NCBI GenBank assembly: GCA_030272585.1
Contig: BSYQ01000006.1
Location: forward strand, 3,001,001 to 3,065,000
DNA: 64,000 bases
Direction: 5' to 3'
Source of the DNA: Bryopsis sp. KO-2023
Lineage: Eukaryota > Chlorophyta > Ulvophyceae > Bryopsidales > Bryopsidaceae
The translations under genes and the position numbers were made by a program. The stretch's first letter is position 1; every line of letters starts with the position of its first letter. Below are positions 24,141-35,701 of this stretch, piece by piece. The notes under the pieces are model-generated. The model had not been told where the DNA came from, ran no database searches, and saw only the letters and a program-made list of their open reading frames with translations.

Positions 24141-25080
24141 TTTATTCTTCAGCTCCAAAGCATTCGTGTACGTCCAATTTTTTCTTCTCTTGCATTGTTT
24201 TTTACTTCGTTTTCTGTTATCGAGGGAAATCTGGAAAGAAAATGGAAAAGGGGGGGGGGGGGAAGGGGAAAGGGGAAAAAAATGAGGGATGGATGGCCGT
24301 TCCACCCATTTCTCATCTCATTTAGAGCAGTCAAGCATGTGCGAGTGGGGAATGCTTTCTTTTGTTCGGTTTGTTTTTTTGGCTTTTTATTTTCCAGGGG
24401 TTAGCAGGGGATGTGACCTTCAGTAGTGGATAGAGTGAATGTCTGTCGGGTTTTTTTTTGTCTGGGAAGAAAAATTTGTGGAGGAGGTGAATGGGATGTG
24501 AAGCGCGTGGGTTTCTGTTCACTGCTACTAGAAAAAATGTTTTTCCAAAGAGGTGGCGGGGGGTTAGTGAAAGGGGGATATGATTACGTTGGGTATTTGA
24601 TGCAAAAAGAAATGTGGGGTTGTGTTGTAATTCGTTGATGGCAATGGCTTCGTAAAAGAAAGAATGAAACAGGAAGGAGAACAAGATTCCACTTCACACG
24701 CACAATGCCAAAAAACAAGTCGAGAAATAATAATTGGATGCGACCCCCTGCCGAATTTCCCCTGCCCATCACATCTAGAGGAGAAAAAAAACTGGCCACA
24801 ATCCCCTCAAACCATTTCCTGGTTCTCCAATGAGTGAGTGTCAGTACTGGTTTGTGCGTCAATTGTGTGACCTGTTGTTTGTTTGGGGTTACATAAAACT
24901 GTTAAAACTTTTTGTTGATTTTTGTTTCGTTGAAAGAGAGGCCTTTGCTGCTTCTCACGTACGTCCCATACGTCACCAGCGAAAGCCATAAAACGATCTA
25001 AAAGATGGTTTACATATCAGACTGGGTCTTTTCTCCTAAGAATCATAATCATTCATCCCTATTCATTCATACACTCAGGG
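24141..25080. other. Convergent intergenic region
   Basis: This lies between the 3' ends of the RS/AcD gene and the SKA1 gene. It contains G-runs and T-rich sequence but no supportable reading frame. Confidence 0.6.
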
Positions 25081-27432
25081 CTACATCAACACATAGACCG
25101 TCGTCTTGATATTTTCAAGCGAGATTCTGACCTGTGGGAAGAAAAGAAGGACAATTGTTAACCCCACCAAGGTCGAATTCAGACATAACGCTGATTCACA
25201 CCAGTTTCCAGCTGCTCTTGATGAAAATCAGCAAATCAACTGATGGGGGAAAACAAAAAAAAACTGAGGAGAAATTCCAGTTCATCATTGCCAGGAAAGA
25301 CGAATGACAAAAAAAAAAAAGTCTCACCTCGTTCAGTCTGCGGAGGTGTCTCAAAAGCATCAGAATCGCTTTCCCCGTTTTGTCCAGTTTCAACACGTTT
25401 CCATTTTTCAGGTCAGATTCTTCAAACCAGCAGTGGTTTCGAACGGCCTCATGCTTCTGGGAAATAAAAAATAATAAAATATATCTACTGGTAAAACAAG
25501 GCAAAAAAAACCCAAAAAACCAAAACAAAAAACCACTGCCTTGCATCGAAAGAAACTAACGAAGCTGCCTGAAACCTCCACTGCACTTTCCATTTTTTTG
25601 ATTATTTTTTTGAGTTGGGAGAAAATCACCCACCCCGACTTTGTGCAGCAGCTCCATCCCCTCGTTCCTTTGCTCCACCGTCAATCTTCTGTTGGACTTC
25701 ACAGAGGCCAAGAATTTCGCTTTGTTTTCGGCATGCACGGCCACCTCTTCCACAGCTTCATTCACCTGTCAATTTCAAAACAAGGGGTTTCCACACACAT
25801 TAAAACAAAAAAATAATAATAGCAAAAATATAGTACATCTAAGACCTACTGAAGTGATCAATACATAATCATTAATATCCTGCATGTAGTACCTTTTCTT
25901 TTCTGTTCATGCATTTTTTTATTTTTTATTTTGAAAAAACACATGTGTACATTTTCCAAAGGTATCTATGTATGGCCTACATAACACATCTCCATGAACG
26001 GGCTGCACTCGGTCTTTGGCCTTTCATAAAATAATTTAAATTCAGTATATACATTCAAATATATTTTCCGCTTGCACCTTGTCCAGCGTGAGTCTTCCCC
26101 TCATGTATGGCGAAACCGATTCCAATTCCGCTTGTGTGATATATTTTCGAGGGGCGCTGACAGGAACGGATTGAACCCCCCTCTTCCTTCGCACACCCAC
26201 GGTGGATTGCGGTTGATCTGCATAAAACCCCCCAAAAAATAACACCATTCCACATGCATATCCTTCCATATTCACCCCTTTGGTTGTTTTCGGGAACACA
26301 TTCAAGCACTTGAATAACTTTTGCCCAGAAAAATGGGTTTAAAAAAAATGGCGCTTATGGTGTTTTTTTTATGGCCTTTTTCTCGCATCAATTTTCCTGT
26401 GCTTTCACCTAAACTACGCATCCCGCTTCCTTTCCTTTTTTTATTTTCCTTTTTTATTTTTAAAGTTGATGAAATGGAATAGAAAGGATGCTCCACCCAC
26501 CATTAGTGGCTTGCCTGGCTTCTTCGTGTAGAAGTTCGGTCGAACAACGAACGTCGGTTCGTTGCTGCTGGTGCTGAAAGGAATCGTCTTGAGAAAGGGG
26601 GGTGCTTTGCTGAGGTGGTCCCAGACCGGGCAAGTATTGAGGCAAGTTGTTTCCTATGGCCTTCAAATGAACGGAGAGCTTCCCTTGAGCCCTCCACAAA
26701 GCTTCGACCTGCATGCAGTGCCGGCAGACAGTTTTATTGCCAACAGGAAAAGAAAATTCCTCACCAGGCAAAAATTCGATACTTCAAAAACGATAAACAG
26801 AATTTCCTGCAAAGGAGAAGGGGGGGGGGGGTCAAGAAAAGGGTTTATCAGGAATGGATTTTCCCCAAGAAGGTAGTGGTTTCTGGCACGTGTGTGCGTG
26901 ACCACAGAGAGTAACGCGCGTGACGCGTTACCTTCGGAATTTGCTCCTCCTCTTCCTCTATAAAGCTTTCCAGTTTATTTGCTTGGGCCTCGGTAGCCGT
27001 GACGAGTTCCTGTTCACAAAGTCGTCATCAAGACGTCGTTGGCATCCCCCAACTTCTCGATTTTGACGTTGTCATGAGCACGGGGGACAGAAAGCAGTAT
27101 CGAACCTCCAGACTCCGCAACTCGTTGGCGTGCAGTCGAACCGCAGCATCTATAACACAGATTCTTTACGTCACTGGCAGCCCTCGGAGCAACGAAAGGG
27201 GGCAAAAAAGAAGCAGCCCTCACAGAAAAACGAGCAGCAGTGCAGCAAGGGGAGCAGAACGATGCGACCACCCCCAAGTTGGTTTTCATCGTTTCTTCTT
27301 GTTCAACCTCTCACCATCCACTCGCGTGCAGAACAGCTCCTTGATTTCCGCGATCCTGTTTGCGAAGGCGTCCTGGATGCCGTGGAGCAGCTCGCCGGTT
27401 GGAACGTCCCCACCATCAAACGGTTTCAGCAT
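25081..27432 (-). CDS. SKA1: SKA1-family spindle and kinetochore-associated protein
   Basis: Eight exons join in phase: 27432-27315, 27149-27106, 27009-26932, 26708-26501, 26217-26078, 25765-25634, 25456-25328 and 25131-25081, giving 299 aa. The N-terminal part (MLKPFDGGDVPTGELLHGIQ, then NANELRSLE and KLESFIEEEEEQIPK) is a coiled coil as in the SKA complex core. A Gln/Ser/Pro-rich linker follows. The C-terminal winged-helix microtubule-binding domain is clear: KYITQAELESVSPYMRGRLT, then LDKVNEAVEEV, KHEAVRNHCWFEESDLK and ILMLLRHLRRLNEVR. SKA couples kinetochores to spindle microtubules in mitosis. Length is near the family norm (about 255-300 aa). It is divergently arranged with the ferredoxin gene. 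Confidence 0.88.
25973..26042. repeat. Dispersed repeat, copy 2
   Basis: Matches the element at 8449-8521: cctacataacacatctccatgaacgg then gctgcactcggtctttggcctt. It sits in the SKA1 intron between exons 5 and 6. Confidence 0.7.
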
Positions 27433-27736
27433 TGTTGCAAGGATAATATGAAGAAAATGGGCTGCGAAAACACGCACGGCCGCAGGGGTTCAAACCCAAC
27501 CAGCACCCAAACAGGGATGTCCCTTTGCAAACGACGATCAAGTTCTCAATCAATCGCGTTGTCCATAAACCGTGTTCCCCTGCGATTGTGCCGACTGCCT
27601 GGCGGCGTGCTGGGCTGCTACTCCGTCAGTATTGGCGTTGGCGTCAGTATCGCATTTTCGCACATGGGATTTTGGAATGGACGCACGCACCCAAAAACTG
27701 CAGATCGTCTAATTCACGATGATTTCCTGTTCAGGG
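27433..27736. promoter_or_regulatory. Divergent promoter region, SKA1 / ferredoxin
   Basis: 304 bp lie between the two divergent start codons. No TATA box or other element could be named; the role is inferred from position. Confidence 0.45.
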
Positions 27737-28918
27737 ATGCCGCCGTTCCGTTCAATTTTGACCAGCAGGCCCGTGCTCCAGCGCGTTTGCGGCCGCAGTG
27801 TTTTCCACACACCCTGCCCATGTCAGACGGAAAGCATTTCTCGAATCGGCGCTTCAAAAAACGTCGACGAAAACCCGACGGCCAAGGGCGTCACGGTCTA
27901 TTTTCGAACCAGGGACGTCTTTGTGGAGGCGGCACCTGGCGATAATATCCTGGAGGTGAAAATGAACTAAATGCCTCCGTATACAGATATACAGATCCTG
28001 TACAGTTGGGTTTTGCTTATTTCTGGCTTGGTCCATTTGTGAACCACAGCAATGATCATATGGCAATTCTGTGCGATTTTCAACTTGAATATGAACAAGG
28101 TACAGTCTTCCGCCCACCACAAAGCAACTCTCCTGGTTGCTGGTCATGGAATTCAGGAAAGACATTTACCAAGTTGCAACTGCATGCAATGTCACATCCT
28201 GGTTTTGACAGAAATCCACTGCAATACAGAAATTTAGCATTCGATCCGGCCAAATATTACTTTTTGTAAACGACCCTAACCTTGTTCTCGGGATCACCAT
28301 CTGAATCTAATGCTTTCCTTTTCATGTCTGGATTTGAAACTGAAACTGGAACAGAAGTTACAAGTTGCAACTCCGGCATGTGTGGATTTGCAGGCTAATT
28401 GTTTCCATGGCTGTCATTTTTTAGGTGGCCAATCGTTGCGACGTTGATATTTCAACTGGCTGTCTGTCAGGATCGTGTGGATCATGCGAGGTGCGTTAAC
28501 TTTCGAAAGAAAAACAAAAAAAAAGCATCCCCAGATGCCGCTTGACATTTTCGTCTTTCCATTCGATCGTGGAAGGCTCATGTTTTTTTCAAAATCGGGT
28601 ATAGAATTGCAGAAATTTCCAGCCCCGTTGGAAAAAGCATGAACCTTTTTTCTTGCACTTTTTCTCAAAAAGGAAGCTTTTACAAACCAAAGATATGTAT
28701 GCAGGGCGAAACAGATCTTCACATATGCTTTGGCATGTCCGGGGGTGGGGGGTGTTTTTCAGGTGGAGGTTACGAAATACGAAGTGACTAAGGGTGTCAG
28801 CGAACCCAGCACAAGTGTGGTGAGGGCTTGTATCGCTGGCATTCCACGTGGATATAACCTGATCGAAATCGACGATGTGGAAGACCCCATCTGGGGAGCG
28901 GATGGCATGGATCTATGA
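27737..28918 (+). CDS. Plastid-type 2Fe-2S ferredoxin with C-terminal extension
   Basis: Three exons in phase 0: 27737-27955, 28425-28490 and 28763-28918, giving 146 aa. Residues 1-45 (MPPFRSILTSRPVLQRVCGR and on) are basic and Ser/Arg-rich with no acidic residues, as in a transit peptide. The beta-grasp part is VTVYFRTRDVFVEAAPGDNI. The cluster cysteines are visible: GCLSGSCGSCE gives C-x4-C-x2-C, and the fourth is in VVRACIAGIP. The C-terminus runs past the usual ferredoxin end with a strongly acidic EIDDVEDPIWGADGMDL. This is unlike classical photosynthetic PetF and more like the divergent FdC-type ferredoxins of plastids; that subtype is my inference. It would carry electrons in the stroma to an unknown acceptor. 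Confidence 0.85.
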
Positions 28919-29800
28919 GTCGACCCCTGACTTGCCGATGTAAGGATGGAATCATGACATGGTGTAAGGGTTGGATCGCAAAATGCTGCAACACAGCAGG
29001 ATGCAGGGGGTGCTTGTCAATACCCCCTCACGTCACTTCAGCCTGTGTGATCATCCGTTGTCAAGAATGCAGAATGAAATTGGAATCGTGGAGGGGTGTC
29101 TCTGCTGAGTCCAGGAGCATCATGGAAAGGATCAGGTGGTGCTATTTCTTAGAGGGGGGTTTTGAAGAAGTTCGTTTTGTATATGATAGTTGAGGTTGAT
29201 GTTTGTTTTGGTGGGGAGAGTTTGATGATCAGTCAGCATCATTCAATGCACGCAATTGGAAGTGGGACGTTGTGTTGTGTTGCAAGGGGGTTTTCCTGGT
29301 GTGTCGTGGGGGCAGGATCAAGCTGCGGGTATAAGCGCTGGTCTGAAAGAAATCGAAGCAAGAAGAATTTCTGCATGGATTCACTGGTCCTCTTGTTTTC
29401 TTGTTTGCTATGCATTATCTTGGCTCATCCTGGGACGTCAACTGATTGATCCATTCATAATCGTGTGGTTTAGGGAGGCCAAAGTCAGTGCAGCTGTGGC
29501 TTTCATTTTACGGGCACAGTGTCCAGGAAATTAAGCCCCTTCAGTTTCAAGGCCAATGAAACTTGCTCCTATTCTTCGGAGAGAATAACCACTTTGGTTT
29601 TCAGCACCACCATTTGAAACATTTGTTGAAAGTAAACTGCAGTTTATTTTGGAGAAAGGATCCAGTTCTGAAGGAATAAACAGGCAATCCCCTCGAGAAA
29701 AACAAGAAAAACAAATTCGACAAACACGGAATCAGACCATTCTTGAATAAAAAGGGGATCCCTCTTTTACCTCGACAGGAATGTGTATTTTTTTTTCGAA
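28919..29800. other. Intergenic; nothing identified
   Basis: Plus-strand open frames of 90-95 codons exist (28915-29193, 29256-29534), but they show no splice logic or recognisable motif. Confidence 0.5.
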
Positions 29801-32800
29801 ATGCTTTCGCTGCCTGGATCCCAATTTCTTTTTCTATCGGCTTGTATTCTGAGCGTTCCGTTGGCGCAGTTGTTCGCTGCGTTTTGCGTGAAACCCAAAC
29901 AGCATCGCTCGACGCCACTATGGATGGCGTTCCTCTATCGCGAGGGCGGCACTCGACATAGCGTGTTCACTGTCATGTCTTGGGTAAGGGTCTAGAAAAC
30001 CGTCTGGTGCGATCAAGTGGGTAAAGGGAGCGACATGGTTTCGTGCGAACGCTCTTGGACGAGCGAAATAAGATTCTGGTTTTCACTTCGACTCCCCATC
30101 GCTTTTTGTGTGTGTCGGAATTGCCTTATCGATCCTTCCTAGCGTCTGTCTCCCGCTTCGTGTATCGCTGAGGCCTCCCGTTAACGTTGGCATCTGGAAT
30201 TCGCCCACATTCTCGCAGACATTCGCGCGACGTCCTTGACGTTTATACCTTCTTGGGCCAATTTCGCTGTGTCTTCCGTAGCTGACTTGGAGCGTGTCCG
30301 TGGTGTTCGCCGCGCCTGTGGTGACGCCCGTTGTTTCGTTGGCGGTGCAACCGTCGCATGCGGGCGTGCTGTATGGGGCTGCGGTGGCATGCAGCGTGGT
30401 CGGGCTGGTTTTCAACATCAAGGCGCTGTTGGTTTTCGAGCTGGCCCAAGGCAGGGGTGGAGGGAGGAGCCTTCAAACTCGGGTAAGGGGGTCTTGGACC
30501 ATTTTTTTGGGGGGGGTGGAAAAGTTGCTGGGAGAAAAAACTGGGGTGACCATGGATGTCGATATGCATGTCGACATATATATTCTTACACCCACACGTT
30601 GGATCGTTCACTGTTAAAGAAGAAATCAAATCAAATTGGACAAATGCCCCCATATTTAAGCAAAATAGTCCGAAAAAAATAGCATTCAAAACTCTATAAG
30701 TTTTTGATGCCCTTGTGGAGTCACAAGTTGCCCCTCGACTTCGACAAAGGATAAAATGATAAACTTTCTTCCAAAAATGCAAAAAGGTGGGGAAAAGAAG
30801 AATCGAACGATGGAGCGAGTGTTGACATTTTTCTGTTTTCTGTGCCAATTTTCAGCTACTGTCGCCTGACACCAGTTTGGCAACAGTTCTTCTGCTGGGG
30901 ATGGTGTTGGCAGTGATGTCCGGGACGATGTTGGCTGCAATGGATCAGCTTCCAGATATCCCATCAAGGTTGGGACAGAATTTTTCGACCAAACCTTGCC
31001 TGGTTTGTTCCATTTCCTGTTCGTTCGCTTCTCCTTTTAATCTGTCTGCTGCTTTTATTTTTTGCTCTGTTCTGTTTTTTTTTTGTTTTTTTTTGGTGTG
31101 TTTCTTATCTTGTTGCACATTCGCTGTGGGGGCCCAAATGAACACAGAAAAAACCACCGTTCATCCTTTTCAGGTTGCTCTACTGCTTCTTGTCGATATG
31201 CTGTGCAATGATCGCAGCGAGTTCCACTCACGGTTTGGGGGGCCATCTTTACCATGCGCAGCTTGACTCGGAGGCCGACGATGGCTGGAGATTTTTTCAA
31301 CCCTTCGAGGGAGGCCAAGTGTTCGTCGCCAGTCAAGCTTTGGGGTGGACTCTGTTTGCGATGTTCATAGCATGCGTTCTGAAACTGATGCAAGAACTGT
31401 GGAAAGGAGTGGGGGTGGCCATGAGATGGTGGGCTCTGGGCACCGGGGGGATAATCGTGGTCACTCAACTGGTAAGCAGTCAGACCATGGTCACACTTTT
31501 GTGGAAGCTGCTACCGATGTTTCTCTGATGTGAAACGAATAGTTGAAACCGGTGAGTGTGGCCCCCTGTTTGTTTTATTAACAAGGCAACGCTTATTGTG
31601 AAATTTATGTTTTGTGGAATGCTGGTTTCAGGTGCTGGGATTATCCCTGCTGACCTTCCAGCATCGACGAGGCCGCCACCGCATCAAGTCGACGCCTTTG
31701 GCCCCCTTGATCGATATGCTGCCTGTGGTTCTGCTGTACATGCCCATCCACCTCGTTATTGCTGTGTGGATTGTGAGCTTCACTTTGCTGCCCAAAGCTG
31801 TGGTCATTATTTTCTGGGCGACGTTTATGGGGACGTATTATGCCACCACATCGACGGGGAACCCAGGCCACACAGGTGAAAAAAAAAAAAAGAAATTTGA
31901 AAAGAAATACAAAAAAAATGCTTCTGCTGTTTTCATAATGCGTACAATCGGGTAGGAGTTGTTTCTCAAGGGTTTGTGCTAAATCACCTCGTCGTGGACG
32001 GCCTTCGGTGGGAAATTTGGCTGATATAAATCTAACATTTTGCATATACATATTGACTTGATTTTCATTAATTAGTTGATGTTCATATTGTGTATTTTTC
32101 TCATTTTTCCAAAAGGCTGCAGGAAGTGGCCGGTGGTGAGAACCTGGTTCAACCGGCACCTCCCAGAATCCTTGAAGTTTTGGGTCGGCAAAGTGAATCT
32201 GATTTATGCCTCCGAAAACAAACCCGACCCCGACAAATCCTACATATTCGGCTATCATCCCCATGGCTTGTACCCATGCGGAGCAGCTTTTTTTCCATTG
32301 TTGCCCGGATTCGAGGTCGTTTTTCCAGGTCTGACACCTGCAACCCTGTCGGCCTCGGTGATGTTTTTCACGCCTTTGATCAGGGATCTGCTGTCTTGGT
32401 GTGGAGTTCGGGATGTGAGCCGATCCACATTTATCAGGGCTTTGCAGGAAGATCGAGGGGTGATTTTGTGTCCTGGAGGCCAAGAGGAGCTTGTGGAAAC
32501 TTACAGGTATTGGAGAGTGGCAATGTCTTGCCAGAAAATCAAAAAAGAAAAATTCTGGGAAAATCAAAGAAATCATGATAGAAGGTCCTAACACTACTCA
32601 ACACCACCAGCAAGCACCTAATCGATATTGGAAAGAGGTGATTTTTTACCCTTTTTTTTTTTGAGGGGGGAGGGCTGCCTACTGATGATTAATTTAAATT
32701 GCATGATTGACTTTTAGGTTCGACTCCCTAAACCCCCACCCCAACCCGACCATCACCACCTGCGTCTTTTTCTACAAGCTCAGTTGGAGTTTTTGGGTGA

Positions 32801-33643
32801 CCAAATATCTTATTGTGTGTGTGTAATTTTACTAAACCAGGGTTTTCAGGGAGCCCAGCGAATTGGTGGTGTGCAACAGACACAAGGGATTTTGTCGGAT
32901 CGCCATCGAGCAGCAGGCATCGTTGGTGCCGGTCCTGTCGCTCGGAGAAATTTTCACCTTGAAAAACGCGTTCAATCTTCCTAAAATGCAAAGGGCCACT
33001 TACCGAATATTTGGATTCCCTATTCCTTATTTGTTGGTGGGCAGGTGGGGTTTTTCCCCGCTGCCCAAAAAAGTGCCGATGCTGTTCGTAATTGGGGAGC
33101 CCATCCAACCCCCTCCCCTTGACCCAGGTATTGAAAATTCAGAAGAATGAAAAAATAAAAAATAAAAATCAAGAGTTCCCTTTTTTTTGCCCCTTGAAAT
33201 TTTCTGACAAAAAGCTACATAATGATTTTTGATCCCTGGTGGAAAAAGCGAAAGATATCGGAAAGGAAAGTATCAAACGGATATGCAAATTGTCTGGTAT
33301 TTTATCGTCCAGTCGTATTGTGTGCATATGTATCTTTTATTATTATTATTATTGATTCATTTTGTCATGAAAATGAAAGGTTGCATTTGTAATCAGGTAT
33401 CTTTTTCAACAGTTGCTCCTTGAAAAGAAATGAGTGGTACCAGTAACGTTAATTTTTAAACTGACACAAAAAAATCTATGATAATCAGGTTCTGCAATTT
33501 CCCTCGAGGCCGTGCAAGCATTGCATGAACAATACTACAAAAGCCTGGTGGAGTTATTTAACAGATACAAAGCTGAACACCCCTATTACAGCAAAACAGA
33601 CGTGTTGTTAAAGGATGGGGCACCAAAACCAAAAGAAAACTAG
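29801..33643 (+). CDS. DGAT2-type acyltransferase fused to an N-terminal multi-pass membrane domain
   Basis: Eight exons join in phase: 29801-29983, 30282-30482, 30856-30968, 31174-31471, 31632-31875, 32116-32506, 32850-33127 and 33489-33643, giving 620 aa. The DGAT2 half starts near residue 275 with two hydrophobic segments (LIDMLPVVLLYMPIHLVIAV and VVIIFWATFMGTYY). Family motifs follow: YIFGYHPHGLYPCGA (the HPHG active-site block, about residue 395), GGQEE, and NRHKGFCRIAIEQQ with LVPVLSLGE. DGAT2 enzymes form triacylglycerol from diacylglycerol and acyl-CoA at the ER and lipid droplets; related MGAT or wax synthases share these motifs. The first 265 residues hold about five further membrane segments and a polar loop (GGHLYHAQLDSEADDGWRFF). 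The link runs through a strong donor (CTG/gtaagc) in phase 0. The start could instead be the ATG at 29929. If that splice is not used, the upstream frame stops at 31528. Confidence 0.82.
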
Positions 33644-35640
33644 ATCAAATATTTCCCCCGAAAACATATTTGCAGGGGGGAGAGAAAATTGGCCAAAAAA
33701 AAAAAACAGGCCTAGCGTTATGCCAGTGTGGATAGGTATTAACATTATGCATGGATATTGATTTTTGTTTGATTTTTTGGGGTGGGAAGAATGGTAAAAA
33801 AGAAAAAGAATAGGATTGCATATCCAGAGGGAGAGAAGGAAAAAGGGGGTCCCAAATTTGAAATGAACGAACGGGTTGTGTGCTTTAGTTAGTTTTGAAA
33901 TTTTAGTTGAAATTCGAGGGGAGGGTGGATCACGATGTTGTGGTCATTCTCTTTGTAAAGTAAGAAACTGATGTAAATTTGTTACAATCTTTTCTTCTGC
34001 CCTATAGAGTCTGCCAGCCCCTATTCTCCCAAGCAGAGAATTTTTTTTTCAGATATTCTTGTCAGACATTGACCGAATGAAAGGGGAAAAAAAAATGAAA
34101 AGAAAAAAACAGATGTTGTATTGAGCTGAAACAGAACAGGGGCGAGGATTTGTGTAGAACAAAGCAAGGAGATTTTATTTGATTTGGCTTGTGTTTTCTA
34201 ACTGAGTGGAACTGGGTTTATCTCCAGGTTGGAAAAGCCTGGCCATATATATATATATATATATCTGTTATGTCAACGTCGGCCACATTTCAACCAACCA
34301 ATAACTACCATAAAAGCGACAGCAAAAGATAGCCATCGTTTTGACAACCCTCAAGTCTGGATCCTGAAAGGGAAAATACTATTCTGTTCAAACCCATTGT
34401 TATCTTCTTATTATGAAATAAGAAAATAAGGAAATGAGAATGGGGAAGATGGCAGCTCGAGTCACGGTTGTGCTGTCAAAGTCCTTGATTTTGATACCCC
34501 ACACACTCCCACCAAGAAAATTCACTGACTTGACTAAACTGTACAATTGGATGTTGGGAAAAAATCAGAAACAGTAGAGAACACTCTGGGACCTTAATTT
34601 CATGAATTGTGCTAAGCTTCCTCCACTCACATAAAATCCCGATCACATCGATGTTTGTATGCTTAAGTGAATTCCTGTTCCCCATTATGGTGATGAAAAA
34701 GAATCAATCGCTATTTCCATTATTCGCATAACGGGTGAATTCACCCCTTCAAAATTTCAGATCTGTAGTAGTTTCATTGATCTGGCCCAAAAAAAATACT
34801 GAGAAATTAATTTTGGAAGATTCACCTGTTTTTGAAGATACGATTCAAAATTTGCACAGTTTTCGGCAAAAGCCTCCACATTGATTTAAAAGCTCATCGA
34901 AGTCAAACTTACCTGACATGAGAAAAGACAACCTGAGAAAACATGAAGGGAAAAATCTTGATATAAAAAAATTGTTTTGATGCATTTCTAGTTTTGGATA
35001 TTTAGGCCCACGAACCCCCTTTTTTTGGACCCCATCCAGTCGTGCCTGTTTTTTTCTTTGGAAAAAACCCCTTTCGGAAAAACCATAAGCCAACTTTTTT
35101 CTATACCATAAAATTCAGTCTCATTTTTTTTAATAACCCATATTTCTCCCCTAATGTATCTAATATTCACCCCTTTTTTTGTTTTTAACATGAATACGTG
35201 TTCATTTGTTTCTTTCTTTTTTTGTAACTCCCTTGGGGTTCCCCGAATTTTTTTGAACTCTCGCTATATATGTTTTCTTTTAATCCCCATTTATCCCCTG
35301 TCGTTATTTTTTTGGTAGATTTCAAACAAAAAGTTTCGACACTTGACATATTTTTCCCCTGTTCTTTTCTACTTTTTTTCTTTACTAACATTTTCCCCTG
35401 GTGCTAAGATCCCATGTTTGCTTGTTTTTTCTTTTCCTTTTTTTGCTTCACTACTATTCTCCCCTTTTGTTTAGAAAATTCATTTTGTTTTTTTCATTTT
35501 CCCCTTGATTTCCCCTCTCATCCTCCCTTTTATTTTGCTGGGAATAATATTCGCTATAGCTTTATCTTTCTTCTCCTCCCAACACTATAGGAAATTCGCT
35601 GAATACGTTGTAAACAATCGCATGGTTAATGACATCATTA
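33644..35640. other. AT-rich intergenic spacer
   Basis: 3' UTR-like and T-rich sequence with a (TA)n run at about 34244-34264 and many poly-T tracts. No reading frame has protein character. Confidence 0.6.
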
Positions 35641-35701
35641 ACGTTGTTCTACACCCCTTTTGCATGGTTGTTTTTCATCGTTGTGGAGTGCACATTTAAC
35701 A

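Noticed and set aside
27130..27945. 271-codon plus-strand frame
   Set aside because: It crosses SKA1 exons antisense and the ferredoxin start in another frame, and lacks motifs.
30282..31528. Separate membrane-protein gene ending at 31528
   Set aside because: Kept as the alternative, but the strong gtaagc donor at 31472 and the in-phase acceptor at 31632 favour fusion with DGAT2.
31641..32594. 317-codon minus-strand frame
   Set aside because: Antisense to DGAT2 exons that carry catalytic motifs.
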